A DNA stretch of 64,000 bases from Pseudoruegeria sp. SK021 (lineage in GTDB: Bacteria > Pseudomonadota > Alphaproteobacteria > Rhodobacterales > Rhodobacteraceae). The position numbers and the translations under genes are program-made. The stretch is from positions 1 through 64,000 of the forward strand of contig NZ_MTBG01000010.1 in the NCBI RefSeq assembly GCF_002119405.1, written 5' to 3'. Numbering within the stretch: the stretch's first letter is position 1; each line of letters begins with the position of its first letter. The notes beneath the pieces are model-generated. The model did not search any database, was not told where the DNA came from, and saw only the letters and a list, made by a program, of their open reading frames with translations. Shown one piece after another: positions 41,039 through 51,042 of this stretch.

Positions 41039-43396
41039 ATGCTTTTTGGGCTTGATGGGGTCGAGGCCGGCCTTCTCATCGTCGTCCTATGCCTATTCGG
41101 CGGGATTTTGACCGGTTTCCCGGTCGCATTCGCCATCGGTGGCGCAGGTGTATTGTCGTTTGGGATCATCGCAGCGCTGGATAGCGCCGGCGTGCTGGTG
41201 CATCAGGCGGTGGATACGTCCAGCGCTGCGTATCAAGGGCTGGTGGACAGCGGTATCTCTCGATTAGATATTTCGCATTTCCGATACCCTGAGTTGCCGC
41301 GCTATCAAGAAGCGTTGTTCCCGGACGGCTGGCAGGTGGCGATTGACCGCAATTTGTCGTTTATCGTCAACCGGATGAATGAGCGCGTGTTCGCCGGGCA
41401 ATCCATTGAGACGCTGTTGGCGGTCTTGATGTTCGTGATGATGGGGATCACGTTGGAACGCTCGCGTATCGCCAACGATTTGTTGACCACGATGGCCCGG
41501 GTGTTCGGCCCGATGCCCGGCGGTCTGGCTGTGTCGGTGGTGGTGGTGGGGGCGTTTCTTGCCGCTTCGACCGGGATTGTCGGCGCGACCGTCGTGACCA
41601 TGGGGTTGCTGTCATTGCCGACGATGCTGCGGCACAACTATTCGCCGGAACTGGCCACCGGCGTCATCGCGGCGTCGGGCACGCTGGGGCAGATCATTCC
41701 GCCCTCCATCGTGATTGTGCTGCTTGGGACGTTGGCGGGCGATCTGTATGCGGCGGCGCAAGAGGTCCGCGCCCAAGCGGCGGGCTGTACCGACGCGCTG
41801 ACCTATCTGGGACAGGCGGCGGTGGTGTCGGTTGGGACATTGTTTCAAGCAGCGATCCTGCCGGGAATTTTGCTGGCTGCGCTGTACGCGCTGTATGCCC
41901 TTGCCTTTGCCTTCTACGATCCGCGCCATGCGCCGCCGGTCCATACCGAAGCGTCATCGGGGGGTGAGGTCATCACCCGCAGCGACGGGCTGACATGGTT
42001 TCTGGGCATGCCAGTGGCACTGATCGTCGGCGCGATGCTGCTTGCGCAGGTGGGGGTGATTGGGTCACAGAACCTGACCGTAGACAGCCAGTCGGACGCG
42101 TCGAAAGCCGCATCGCTGCGGACCAATGTCTCTGCGACTTGTCAGGCATCGATGATCGAATTGCACGGTCAAGACAAATGGGATCAGGCGATTGCGCAAC
42201 AGCAGGCCATTGAAGCCTCGGGCGGTGCTGTTGCCAGTCACGCGCTGACCCCGGACGAGTTGCAACAGGCCCGTCTGGACAAAATCGATGCCGCGGCGCC
42301 GATCAGTTCTTCAATCGCCATCGGCTTTATTTTCCTCGCCTTGGTCCTGACCACGGCGCGGGGCGTTGCGCCAAGCGCCGATCCGCGGCCTTTGGCGATC
42401 GGTCTGCTGGGAGTTGCGCTTGCTTTCCTAGTTGACGCCTTTCTGATCGGTCCGACGATGTCCGAAGGCACCAGTGTCCTGCTGCTGGCCATTCCCTTGG
42501 CGTTGACGCTGTACGGCTGCAAGGAGGCCGCGATCCGGCTGGGGCGCAATGATCTGATCCGGGTGGTGTTTCCGCCGCTTGTGCTGATCGTTGCGGTGCT
42601 TGGCTCAATTCTTGGCGGCATCACCAACCCGACACCGGCGGCCGCATTAGGCGCATCGGGGGCCATTCTTCTGGCCGCTTACCGACGGCTGACCGATCAG
42701 GGCAGAAGTGGCAAGATTATCATTCAGGCCACTTTTTCGATCGTGATCATGATCCTCGTTGGGGTGAATTTCGACCTTCGGTTGGGCCGCGAACAGGTTC
42801 TACCCGAGGAATATTTCGCCTTTATCGTAGCCATCGCGACTTACCACTTTGCGGTTTTCGGCATTCTGTTCAGTTGCTGGATTCTGCTGCGGGATGGTGT
42901 CTTGGGTCCGGTGGTGCGGGAAACCGCCAAGGTGACCTCCATGGTATTCACGATCCTGATCGGATCGCAGGTTCTGAACCTTGTGGTGATTTCCTTCGGC
43001 GGCGAACATTACATTCAGCAATTCCTGCGCAGTTTCGACAACGAAATGGTCGTGTTCCTGATCGTGATGCTGGTGTTGTTCGTTCTGGGATTCGTTCTGG
43101 ATTTCCTCGAAATCATCTACATCGTGGTGCCGATTGTCGGGCCGGTCATTTATGGCGGCACGATGGACCCGAAATGGGTGACCATCATGATCGCGGTGAA
43201 CTTGCAGACGTCCTTCCTGACGCCGCCGTTTGGCTTTGCGCTGTTCTATCTTCGGGGCGTTGCGCCGCCCGAAGTCACCACGCAGCACATCTATCGTGGG
43301 GTCATTCCGTTCGTGATGATCCAAGTGGCCGGGTTGGGTCTGTTGTGGATGTTCCCGTCGGTGGTGACGATTGTGCCCAACCTGTTGAGCAACTGA
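41039..43396 (+). CDS. takM: TRAP transporter large permease, TakM type
   Basis: 785 residues. The DctM-like transport core (FGGILTGFPVAFAIGGAGVL, AASTGIVGATVVTMGLLSLP, GTLGQIIPPSIVIVLLGTLA, TSFLTPPFGFALFYLRGVAP) is split by a long insert of added helices, giving the extended length of this sub-branch. It carries the sodium-coupled transport path. It starts 14 bases after takQ. Confidence 0.9.
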   Translation: MLFGLDGVEAGLLIVVLCLFGGILTGFPVAFAIGGAGVLSFGIIAALDSAGVLVHQAVDTSSAAYQGLVDSGISRLDISHFRYPELPRYQEALFPDGWQVAIDRNLSFIVNRMNERVFAGQSIETLLAVLMFVMMGITLERSRIANDLLTTMARVFGPMPGGLAVSVVVVGAFLAASTGIVGATVVTMGLLSLPTMLRHNYSPELATGVIAASGTLGQIIPPSIVIVLLGTLAGDLYAAAQEVRAQAAGCTDALTYLGQAAVVSVGTLFQAAILPGILLAALYALYALAFAFYDPRHAPPVHTEASSGGEVITRSDGLTWFLGMPVALIVGAMLLAQVGVIGSQNLTVDSQSDASKAASLRTNVSATCQASMIELHGQDKWDQAIAQQQAIEASGGAVASHALTPDELQQARLDKIDAAAPISSSIAIGFIFLALVLTTARGVAPSADPRPLAIGLLGVALAFLVDAFLIGPTMSEGTSVLLLAIPLALTLYGCKEAAIRLGRNDLIRVVFPPLVLIVAVLGSILGGITNPTPAAALGASGAILLAAYRRLTDQGRSGKIIIQATFSIVIMILVGVNFDLRLGREQVLPEEYFAFIVAIATYHFAVFGILFSCWILLRDGVLGPVVRETAKVTSMVFTILIGSQVLNLVVISFGGEHYIQQFLRSFDNEMVVFLIVMLVLFVLGFVLDFLEIIYIVVPIVGPVIYGGTMDPKWVTIMIAVNLQTSFLTPPFGFALFYLRGVAPPEVTTQHIYRGVIPFVMIQVAGLGLLWMFPSVVTIVPNLLSN

Positions 43397-43415
43397 GCCA
43401 CGCGAACTTACCCCA

Positions 43416-43442
43416 AAGGCGGGCCGCTGGACGGCCCGCCTT
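43416..43442. terminator. Terminator hairpin between takM and bpt
   Basis: AAGGCGGGCCG (43416-43426) pairs with CGGCCCGCCTT (43432-43442) with a 5-base loop, 19 bases past the takM stop and facing the convergent bpt gene. Confidence 0.72.
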
Positions 43443-43507
43443 GATCGCAAACTGCGCCTAGAAGCGGTGCGTGGATCACAGAGATGCGGTGGGGGTATCG
43501 GTCTGCG

Positions 43508-44341
43508 TCAGCGTGATGACATGGTGTCGGGCAGGCTGATGCGAGCGACTTGTTCGGCGATGGGATCGACGGACAAAGGGTGGGTTTCGTTGTCGTGGTC
43601 CCTTGGATCGCCAAGATCCTGCCACAGGCCATTCTTATAGATTTCAAGCGCGCTGAACTTGGCTTTATAGCCCATTTTCGGGCTGCCGGGCACCCAATAG
43701 CCCAGATAGACATAGGGCAGCCCGGCTTCGCGCGCGATCTGGATATGGTCCAGAATGACATAGGTTCCGAGGCTCTGTTGCACCAAATCCGTGTCGTAGA
43801 ACGAATAGACCATGCTCAGCCCGTCATCGAGGACATCGGTCAGACAGACCGCGGTCAATTCAGCGCGGCTCAATCCCGGCTCTGGCGGGGTGGAGTATTC
43901 CACGATCCGCGAGCGGATTGGCGTCTCTTCCACCATAGCGGCAAACTCAAAGATATCCATGTCGGCCATGCCCCCCATCGCATGACGCGAATCAAGATAG
44001 GAGCGGAACAGTTGAAACTGATCCTCTGTCGCCCAAGGCGAGTTGGCGCGCCGGATCAAATGGCTGTTGCGGCGCATAGTCCGGCGCTGGCTTTTCGTGG
44101 GCTCGAAATCCGCGATGCGGATGCGGGCTGACATACAAGCGCTGCAATCGGCACAGGACGGGCGGTAGAGCACATTCTGAGATCGGCGAAATCCTTGTTT
44201 CGACAAGGAATCGTTCAGCGTTTCGGCATAATCACCTTGAAGCGCGGTAAACAATTTCCGTTCCATCCGTCCCGCAAGATACGGGCAGGGCTGCGGCGCT
44301 GTCACATAGAACTGCGGTGCAAGAGGAAGGGTGTGGCGCAT
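43508..44341 (-). CDS. bpt: Aspartate/glutamate leucyltransferase
   Basis: 277 residues of the arginyl/leucyl-transferase family: [40 protein letters not shown] with conserved cysteines, and [20 protein letters not shown]. Bpt moves leucine from Leu-tRNA to proteins with N-terminal Asp or Glu, marking them for ClpAP (N-degron pathway). It is the last gene of a minus-strand group with RDD and DUF2852 genes, 77 bases after the RDD stop. Confidence 0.93.
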   Translation of the reverse strand: MRHTLPLAPQFYVTAPQPCPYLAGRMERKLFTALQGDYAETLNDSLSKQGFRRSQNVLYRPSCADCSACMSARIRIADFEPTKSQRRTMRRNSHLIRRANSPWATEDQFQLFRSYLDSRHAMGGMADMDIFEFAAMVEETPIRSRIVEYSTPPEPGLSRAELTAVCLTDVLDDGLSMVYSFYDTDLVQQSLGTYVILDHIQIAREAGLPYVYLGYWVPGSPKMGYKAKFSALEIYKNGLWQDLGDPRDHDNETHPLSVDPIAEQVARISLPDTMSSR

Positions 44342-44418
44342 CGGTTTCCAAGGCTGTTTGCGGCCAGCCTAGCAATAGCTGACCGTGCCGCCAACCCCTT
44401 CTGAAACTCCGGAAAAGG

Positions 44419-44874
44419 TTACCATTCCCGGGCTTGATTGATCGCCGCCGTGCCCAGCAGATGATCGTTCAGACCTTGGCCACGGGCACTGACCAGCATG
44501 GACAGCATGGACAGGATCTGAAGTGGGAACAGGGAGGTCATGATCAGGAACAGAACGGTGTGGGCCGAGGCTGTTGTCAGGTCGAACCGGTCGCCGCGGC
44601 CATTGCGAAACTCGATCGCCACTAAGCGCATACCGGGGGTTGCAGACCATGCCGTCAGACTGCTGATCCGATAGCACAACCCGATTGCAAGAAACAGTCC
44701 GGCAAAAAAGAATACGCCGACAAAGGCCGTAAATGGCAGGGCAAGAACGCATAGGACCAAAATCAGGATCGTATCGACGATCCAAGCGAGGAACCGTTTG
44801 ACGACAGTCCCTGAATAAAATTCGGCGTGGCTGTCAGGGTCGGGCAGACCCCAAAGCGGTTCTGAAGATGTCAT
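44419..44874 (-). CDS. RDD-family membrane protein
   Basis: 151 residues with three membrane segments. The RDD box is the FLAWIVDTILILVLCVLA segment, here without the full Arg-Asp-Asp, followed by TPGMRLVAIEFRNGRGDRFD. Function unknown; some members are Na/H exchangers. A GGAGGGA site marks the ATG at 44874. It lies between DUF2852 and bpt. Confidence 0.83.
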   Translation of the reverse strand: MTSSEPLWGLPDPDSHAEFYSGTVVKRFLAWIVDTILILVLCVLALPFTAFVGVFFFAGLFLAIGLCYRISSLTAWSATPGMRLVAIEFRNGRGDRFDLTTASAHTVLFLIMTSLFPLQILSMLSMLVSARGQGLNDHLLGTAAINQAREW

Positions 44875-44936
44875 TTTGCTCCCTCCAATGCGCGGTCCGC
44901 GGCCCGGATAGGCCGCGGCGCAGTGGGTGTTGGTGA

Positions 44937-45320
44937 TCACGTTTCTTGCGGTTCGATCGCTTGGGCCTTGCGGTCACGATCATCCATGAATTGGTCAAAC
45001 TCGGCCTTGTCCTTGGCATCGCGCAGACGCTTCAGAAAAGACTGGAAGTTGTCCTGCTCTTCTTCGAGGCGGCGCAATGTGTCCGCTTTATAGGCGTCAA
45101 AAGCCGAATTTCCCGAAGATTTGAAGGCGTGGTGTTTCATGCGAGTGCGTTTTGAACAGGTTCCGAACATGCGTTTGCTCCAGATCATATAGGCAAGAAG
45201 GGCAAGGCCAACAGGCCAGAACAGAAAAAAGCCAAGGACCATTGCCGCGATCCAGGCGCCTTTACCGCGCTGATCGAGCCAGTTTTCGGCTTGGGATGGC
45301 CAGGTGGCGACAGTATTCAT
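44937..45320 (-). CDS. DUF2852 domain protein
   Basis: 127 residues. One membrane helix (AWIAAMVLGFFLFWPVGLALLA) is followed by a charged coiled-coil-like tail (YKADTLRRLEEEQDNFQSFL). DUF2852 is restricted mainly to alphaproteobacteria and has no known role. GGAG is 8 bases before the ATG at 45320. It heads the operon and lies behind a promoter flanked by two palindromes, indicating tight control. Confidence 0.83.
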   Translation of the reverse strand: MNTVATWPSQAENWLDQRGKGAWIAAMVLGFFLFWPVGLALLAYMIWSKRMFGTCSKRTRMKHHAFKSSGNSAFDAYKADTLRRLEEEQDNFQSFLKRLRDAKDKAEFDQFMDDRDRKAQAIEPQET

Positions 45321-45348
45321 CGTGGTCTCCAATGTTGTTTCAGGGGCA

Positions 45349-45367
45349 ATGTGAATGCGTTTCACAT
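45349..45367. promoter_or_regulatory. 19-bp palindromic operator, copy A
   Basis: ATGTGAATGCGTTTCACAT, with the symmetry extending two more pairs (GCAATGTGAA / TTCACATTGC over 45346-45370). It overlies the expected transcription start of the DUF2852 operon. It matches copy B at 14 of 19 positions in the pattern ATGTRAA-N5-TTYACAT. Confidence 0.65.
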
Positions 45368-45371
45368 TGCC

Positions 45372-45400
45372 TAGATTGTCATTCCCCGGCCGTTGGTCAA
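45372..45400 (-). promoter_or_regulatory. Promoter of the DUF2852-RDD-bpt operon
   Basis: On the minus strand TTGACC (45395-45400) is followed after 17 bases by AATCTA (45372-45377). The start should be near 45365, giving a leader of about 45 bases. Palindromes lie on both sides. Confidence 0.65.
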
Positions 45401-45416
45401 GGGGGTATGTAAAATA

Positions 45417-45435
45417 GTTTTACATTTTTGGCGCG
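45417..45435. promoter_or_regulatory. 19-bp palindromic operator, copy B
   Basis: ATGTAAAATAGTTTTACAT, a near-perfect palindrome just upstream of the -35 box. Centre-to-centre distance to copy A is 68 bases. It is also 91 bases upstream of the divergent glnE start. Confidence 0.65.
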
Positions 45436-45525
45436 CATGGCCGCGGCCGGACATGCTGTGCGAAAAGCTGCCGCGGAGGTACGCATCGCCGTTGACCCCG
45501 GCCATGCAGATCCGCATGTTGAGCC

Positions 45526-48306
45526 ATGACATTCAGCCAGAAAATCACTTGTACGCCTTTGCCATTTGATCCCGAAATGGCCAGCGAAGCTTTGCGTCAC
45601 CTGCCATGGGCGACGGGGCCGACAAAAGACCTTCTCGCCGGGACGGCGGGATGTAGCCCCTATCTGGCTGGTCTGATGGCCCGGCATGGTGACTGGCTTG
45701 AAGAGGTCATGGACACAGACCCTGAGGCGGCCTTGGACTCTGTGCTGGATGGGGTAACGCCCGGATCCCATGCCGAGACACCGGTGGCATTGCGGCTGGC
45801 CAAGCAGAAAGTGTCGTTGTTGGTGGCACTTGCTGATCTGGGCGGAGTCTGGACGCTGGAGGAGGTGACGGGCGGGTTGTCTCGATTTGCGGACCGGGCG
45901 CTGGATGCCGCGCTGAAAACGGCGCTGTTGCCGGATTTGTCGCGCGGGAAGTTCCCCGGCCAAACTGCGGATGATATCAAAGATGCTGCCGGTCTGGTGG
46001 CCATTGCCATGGGAAAGATGGGGGCCGGAGAGTTAAATTACTCCTCCGATATCGATCTGATTTGCCTGTTCGATGACCAGCGCTTTGACCCGGAAGATGT
46101 GGGCACTGTTCGGACCCTGCAAGCAAAAGCTGTGCGGCGGGCGATGTCGTATCTGTCGGATCTGACCGGCGACGGCTATGTCTTCCGTACCGATCTTCGG
46201 CTGCGTCCTGATCCGTCAGCGACGCCGGTTGCAATATCGGTGTCTGCGGCGGAACGCTATTATGAAGCGCTTGGTCGAACATGGGAGCGTGCGGCCTTCG
46301 TCAAGGCGCGACCCGCCGCCGGGGCCATCGCGGTGGGACGGCGGTTTTTAAAAGACATCCGACCCTTCATTTGGCGCCGCCATCTGGACTTTACCACCGT
46401 GCAGGACATTCAGGATATCCTGCAAAAAATCCGCGATCACAAAGGCCAGTACGACACTGATATTCTGGACGGGCGTAATGTCAAACTGTGTCGCGGTGGC
46501 ATTCGCGAAATTGAATTCTTCACCCAGACACAGCAATTGATCGCAGGCGGGCGGGATAAGAGCTTGCGAATGCGTGGCACCCGGGCCGGGCTGCAAGGAC
46601 TGGCCGAGAAAGGGTGGATCACGTCTGAGATCGCCACTGAGCTGAGCCGTGACTATGGCCGACTGCGCGATCTGGAGCATCGGGCCCAGATGATTCAGGA
46701 CACTCAGACCCACCATCTGCCGCAGACCGACGCGGGCTGGCAAAGGATGGCCATGTTCCTCGGCGCGGATGATGTTCCCGCTTTGCAGGCCGAGCTACGC
46801 GAACTGTTCCATCGGGTGCATGAGTTAACCGAGAGTTTCTTTACCCCCAGTCCGGCCCAGAAACCCGAGACAGAAATCTCAGAAACCACCAGCACATTAA
46901 TCGCGCGTTGGCGGGCGTATCCGGCATTGCGGTCACGACGGGCGCAGGGATTGTTCGACCGGGTCTTGCCGCGGCTGTTGCAGGGCTTTGAAAAGGCCGC
47001 CAACAAAGATGAAGCAATCGTACAGTTTGATGGCTTTCTCAAAGGCTTGCCGGCCGGAGTTCAAGTGTTTTCTCTGTTCGACGCCAATCCTCAGTTGATC
47101 GATCTTATGGTTGATATCTCGTCCACTTCGCCGGCGCTTGCGGTCTATTTGGGCGCGCATCCGGAAGTCTTGGATGCGGTTATCGGCGGGGCATTCTTCC
47201 AGCACTGGCCGGGGCGTGAGGCTCTGACTGCCGACTTGACCGCGCGACTGTCCGACCCGGATCTGGATTTTGAGCGTAAGTTGGATACCGCCCGGGCTTG
47301 GAAGAAAGATTGGCATTTCAGGATCGGGGTCCACCAATTGCGCGGCTTAATCGGAACCGCGCAAGCGTTCGAGGAATATTCCGATCTTGCCGAGGCGGTG
47401 CTCGCGGCGATGTGGACGGTCATTTGCGACGAGTTCGCGCGAAAACACGGCCCGCTTCCGGGGCGTGGTGCGGTAGTGCTGGGCATGGGGTCCTTGGGGG
47501 CCCGGCAACTGAATGCCCGCTCTGACCTTGATCTGATCATGATTTACGACGCGCCTGCCGATGCGGAATCGGTGGGGCCGAAACCGCTGCCATCACGCAC
47601 CTATTACGCCCGCCTGACCAAAGCGCTGGTGACGGGGCTGAGTGTGCAGACCGCGGGCGGGACGCTGTATGAAGTGGATATGCGCCTGCGTCCGTCTGGG
47701 CGGCAGGGACCGGCGGCCGCATCGTGGACTGCGTTCCAGTCCTATCAGCAGACAGACGCTTGGACGTGGGAACATCTGGCCCTGACCCGCGCCCGGCCAA
47801 TGGCGGGCGATGCATCCCTCGCGGCCGATATTGACGCGTTCCGCGAGACGGTTCTGGCGGCCCCGCGTCTGCGCGAGGATGTGTTTCGTGATCTGTCCGA
47901 AATGCGGGCACGACTGGCGGCGGCAAAGCCTCGGCGCGGCAACTGGGATTTCGCCGCCGGAGCGGGCGGTCTTCAGGATGTAGAACTGTTTGCTCAGGCC
48001 ATGGCGTTGTTGGCAGGCTCGCCCTGCCGGACTGTTGAGGATCAACTTGCCTTGGACTGTGAGGGTGTCTCAGCCGAGGATCGCGCGGCCTTGCTGAGTG
48101 CGCATCAGATTTTTTCGGCCATCAAGTTGTCGGCGCGGTTGCTGACGGATCAACCGTTAAACCCTGATGCGTTGGGACAGGGGGGACGGGATGTCTTGCT
48201 GCACGAAACCGGTCAAGACAGTCTCGCAGCGTTGGAGGCGATGTTGACGGAGCGGACAGAGGCGGCCGCTGCCGTCATCAATCGGGTCTTGGCACCGCCA
48301 TCCTGA
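45526..48306 (+). CDS. glnE: Glutamine synthetase adenylyltransferase/deadenylylase
   Basis: 926 residues with two nucleotidyltransferase domains: the N-terminal deadenylylase site around NYSSDIDLI and the C-terminal adenylylase site around NARSDLDLI. Each is followed by its GlnD-PII-uridylyltransferase-like helical domain. It sets glutamine synthetase activity in response to PII and glutamine. Length is normal for the family. The ATG at 45526 lacks a strong ribosome site. It is divergent from the DUF2852 operon. Confidence 0.95.
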   Translation: MTFSQKITCTPLPFDPEMASEALRHLPWATGPTKDLLAGTAGCSPYLAGLMARHGDWLEEVMDTDPEAALDSVLDGVTPGSHAETPVALRLAKQKVSLLVALADLGGVWTLEEVTGGLSRFADRALDAALKTALLPDLSRGKFPGQTADDIKDAAGLVAIAMGKMGAGELNYSSDIDLICLFDDQRFDPEDVGTVRTLQAKAVRRAMSYLSDLTGDGYVFRTDLRLRPDPSATPVAISVSAAERYYEALGRTWERAAFVKARPAAGAIAVGRRFLKDIRPFIWRRHLDFTTVQDIQDILQKIRDHKGQYDTDILDGRNVKLCRGGIREIEFFTQTQQLIAGGRDKSLRMRGTRAGLQGLAEKGWITSEIATELSRDYGRLRDLEHRAQMIQDTQTHHLPQTDAGWQRMAMFLGADDVPALQAELRELFHRVHELTESFFTPSPAQKPETEISETTSTLIARWRAYPALRSRRAQGLFDRVLPRLLQGFEKAANKDEAIVQFDGFLKGLPAGVQVFSLFDANPQLIDLMVDISSTSPALAVYLGAHPEVLDAVIGGAFFQHWPGREALTADLTARLSDPDLDFERKLDTARAWKKDWHFRIGVHQLRGLIGTAQAFEEYSDLAEAVLAAMWTVICDEFARKHGPLPGRGAVVLGMGSLGARQLNARSDLDLIMIYDAPADAESVGPKPLPSRTYYARLTKALVTGLSVQTAGGTLYEVDMRLRPSGRQGPAAASWTAFQSYQQTDAWTWEHLALTRARPMAGDASLAADIDAFRETVLAAPRLREDVFRDLSEMRARLAAAKPRRGNWDFAAGAGGLQDVELFAQAMALLAGSPCRTVEDQLALDCEGVSAEDRAALLSAHQIFSAIKLSARLLTDQPLNPDALGQGGRDVLLHETGQDSLAALEAMLTERTEAAAAVINRVLAPPS

Positions 48307-48351
48307 TCTAAGGTCAGAACGGCGGCGCAAGAATTCAGCGCACTGAACGGA

Positions 48352-48996
48352 TCAGCGTGCGATCAGCTTGGAGGCTTCAGAGGCCAGCTTGGTGATGCCC
48401 TCCCAGTCGCCGCTGTTAACCATGTCTTTCGGCGCGACCCATGACCCGCCCACGCAAACCGTGTTGGACAAGTCGAGATAGGACTGCGCGTTGGCAAGAG
48501 ACACGCCACCCGTGGGGCAGAAGGTGATCTGCGGCAGGGGTGCACCGATGCCTTTCAGGGCCGGAACCCCGCCATTGGCCTCGGCCGGGAAAAACTTCAT
48601 GAAGCTATATCCACGGGCGAGCAGGTGCATCCCTTCGCTGCAGGTCGCGATGCCGGGCAGCATCGGGAAATTGGCAGCTTCGCAAGCGTCGAGCAACGTA
48701 TCCGTACTGCCGGGAGAGACGGCAAAGGTCGCGCCCGCATCCATGGCGCGGCTGGCGTCGTCCGGGGTCAGGATGGTGCCTGCGCCAATGATCGCTCCGG
48801 GGACATCGGCCATAGCGCGGATGGCATCCAGCGCTTGCGGGGTCCGCAACGTGATTTCCAGCGCAAAGAGACCGCCCGCGACCAGTGCCTCAGCAAGATC
48901 GCGCGCGCGACCAGCATCGTCGATCACCAATACGGGAATGACCGGCGCCTTGCGGGCGACTTCGAGCAATTGCTTGCTTGCAGATTCAGGGGTCAT
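48352..48996 (-). CDS. eda: 2-keto-3-deoxy-6-phosphogluconate aldolase
   Basis: 214 residues. Class I aldolase: the catalytic Glu is in ALEITLRTP, the Schiff-base Lys in FMKFFPAE, and the phosphate loop in CPTGGVSLAN. It splits KDPG to pyruvate and glyceraldehyde-3-phosphate, the last step of the Entner-Doudoroff pathway. It lies 44 bases after edd. Confidence 0.95.
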   Translation of the reverse strand: MTPESASKQLLEVARKAPVIPVLVIDDAGRARDLAEALVAGGLFALEITLRTPQALDAIRAMADVPGAIIGAGTILTPDDASRAMDAGATFAVSPGSTDTLLDACEAANFPMLPGIATCSEGMHLLARGYSFMKFFPAEANGGVPALKGIGAPLPQITFCPTGGVSLANAQSYLDLSNTVCVGGSWVAPKDMVNSGDWEGITKLASEASKLIAR

Positions 48997-49040
48997 GTCG
49001 TCAACCTTTTTCTAAATTCTGAAGAACTTGATAATCTTTG

Positions 49041-50864
49041 TCAGGCTGGCAGAGCGGGCGCAACTGCGACACCAGCGCCTTCGCTGGCCGGGCCGACCGT
49101 CCGACGAAAGACTTCGAACAATTCGCGGCCCATGCCGAAACTGTTGGCCGACAGGTCGGGGGTGACGGCGGGTCGGTCGTCGACCCCGTCGGTCAAAACC
49201 TCAAGGACGCCGGCGGTTGCATCGACCCGGATCAGATCGCCGTCGCGCAGCTTGGCTAGAATGCCGCCTTCGGTGGCTTCGGGGGCGACGTGGATGCAGG
49301 CTGGCACCTTGCCCGAGGCACCGGACATCCGGCCATCGGTGACCAGTGCGACCCGCAGGCCCCGGTCCTGCAAGACCGCAAGCGTCGGGGTCAGCCCGTG
49401 CAATTCGGGCATTCCGTTCGATTTTGGTCCTTGAAATCGGACCACAACCACGGTGTCCGAGGTAAACTCGCCCGCCTTGAATGCGGCTTTGACCGACTCC
49501 TGATCGTGGAAAATCCGCGCAGGGGCCTCGATCACATGGCGTTCTGGTGCCACGGCCGACACCTTCATCACGCCGCGTCCCAAATTGCCGACCAGTTGTT
49601 TCACGCCGCCGCTTTTCTGAAACGGGTCCGTGGTCGGGCGGAGGATCCGGTCGTTTTGGGATTTGCCTGCGCCTGCGGTCCAGTTGAGCCCGTCGTCGCC
49701 CAATTTGGGTTCTTGGGTATACAGGTTCATCCCGTCGCCCGCGACAGTCTTGGTATCGGGATGCATCAGGCCTGCGTCCAGAAGTTGGCCGATCATATAG
49801 CCCAGACCACCGGCGGCGTGGAAATGGTTCACATCGGCCAATCCGTTTGGATAGACTTTTGCCAGAAGCGGGGTCACCTCAGACAGATCCTCGAAATCCT
49901 TCAGGTCCAGAATGATCCCGGCGGCGCGGGCCATGGCGGGCAGGTGGATGACCAGATTGGTCGAGCCGCCGGTGGCCATCAGGCCGACAATGCCGTTGAC
50001 GAAGGCGCGTTCGTCCAGCACGTCGCAGACGGGCGTGTACTCATTGCCAAGCCCGGTGATTGCCAGCGCCCGTTCGGTGGCGGCGCGGGTCAGGGCCTCG
50101 CGCAGCGGTGTGCCGGGATTGACGAAAGAGGCGCCGGGCAGGTGCAGGCCCATAAACTCCATCAACATCTGGTTTGAGTTGGCTGTGCCGTAGAAAGTGC
50201 AAGTGCCGGGGCCGTGATAGCTGGCCATTTCGGCTTCCATCAGCTTGTCGCGTCCGATTTCTCCGGTGGCAAACTGCTGACGCACTTTCGACTTTTCGTC
50301 ATTGGGCAATCCGCTGGTCATCGGACCGGCAGGAATGAATATCCCCGGGATATGCCCGAAGGCTGCCGCAGCGATCACCAGGCCGGGGACGATCTTGTCG
50401 CAAACTCCCAGATAGGCCGCTGCGTCAAAGGTGTTATGGCTCAGCGATACCGCCGCCGCCAATGCGATCACGTCGCGCGAAAATAACGACAGTTCCATTC
50501 CTGGCTGGCCTTGGGTGACGCCGTCGCACATGGCTGGAACGCCGCCCGCCACCTGCGCGGTTCCGCCCGCAGCACGGGCCGCATCGCGGATCACCGCCGG
50601 ATAGGTTTCAAACGGCTGATGCGCCGACAACATGTCGTTATAGGCTGTGACGATGCCGAGATTGGGTTGCCGTCCGCTCGCCAGTGCCTCTTTCTCGGCT
50701 CCCATGGCCGCATAGGCATGGGCCTGATTGCCGCAGCTTAGATGCGATCGGGCCGGTCCGGCCTCGCCCGCGGCCCGCATCCGCGCCATATAATCTGAGC
50801 GGGTTTTTTCACTGCGGGCACGAATCCGATCCGTTACCCGGTCAACTTCTGGGTTAAGCGCCAT
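49041..50864 (-). CDS. edd: 6-phosphogluconate dehydratase
   Basis: 607 residues of the IlvD/Edd family with the signature [20 protein letters not shown] and the iron-sulfur cysteines in SCGNQ, the CDGVT signature and VCD. It forms KDPG from 6-phosphogluconate. With eda it makes the full Entner-Doudoroff core; no zwf or pgl is adjacent. Confidence 0.97.
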   Translation of the reverse strand: MALNPEVDRVTDRIRARSEKTRSDYMARMRAAGEAGPARSHLSCGNQAHAYAAMGAEKEALASGRQPNLGIVTAYNDMLSAHQPFETYPAVIRDAARAAGGTAQVAGGVPAMCDGVTQGQPGMELSLFSRDVIALAAAVSLSHNTFDAAAYLGVCDKIVPGLVIAAAAFGHIPGIFIPAGPMTSGLPNDEKSKVRQQFATGEIGRDKLMEAEMASYHGPGTCTFYGTANSNQMLMEFMGLHLPGASFVNPGTPLREALTRAATERALAITGLGNEYTPVCDVLDERAFVNGIVGLMATGGSTNLVIHLPAMARAAGIILDLKDFEDLSEVTPLLAKVYPNGLADVNHFHAAGGLGYMIGQLLDAGLMHPDTKTVAGDGMNLYTQEPKLGDDGLNWTAGAGKSQNDRILRPTTDPFQKSGGVKQLVGNLGRGVMKVSAVAPERHVIEAPARIFHDQESVKAAFKAGEFTSDTVVVVRFQGPKSNGMPELHGLTPTLAVLQDRGLRVALVTDGRMSGASGKVPACIHVAPEATEGGILAKLRDGDLIRVDATAGVLEVLTDGVDDRPAVTPDLSANSFGMGRELFEVFRRTVGPASEGAGVAVAPALPA

Positions 50865-51042
50865 GTCATCACCTTCGTTGGTCCGGTTCTCTTTGCAGAC
50901 AGATTAGTCCGTTAGCGGTACCAGCGCCACCAGAATTCCGGGGGCCATCCGCGCAGGCATCGACAATTCGGCTCTGTTCGCGCCTTTCGCCCGCGCGCAG
51001 GCCGCATTACAGTGGGTCCGAAGCCTGAAAGGAACCTTACCT

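Noticed and set aside
45418-45434. PpsR/CrtJ site (TGT-N12-ACA) for photosynthesis control
   Set aside because: Spacing is 11, not 12, and the neighbouring genes are not photosynthesis genes. The longer 19-bp palindrome is the better description.
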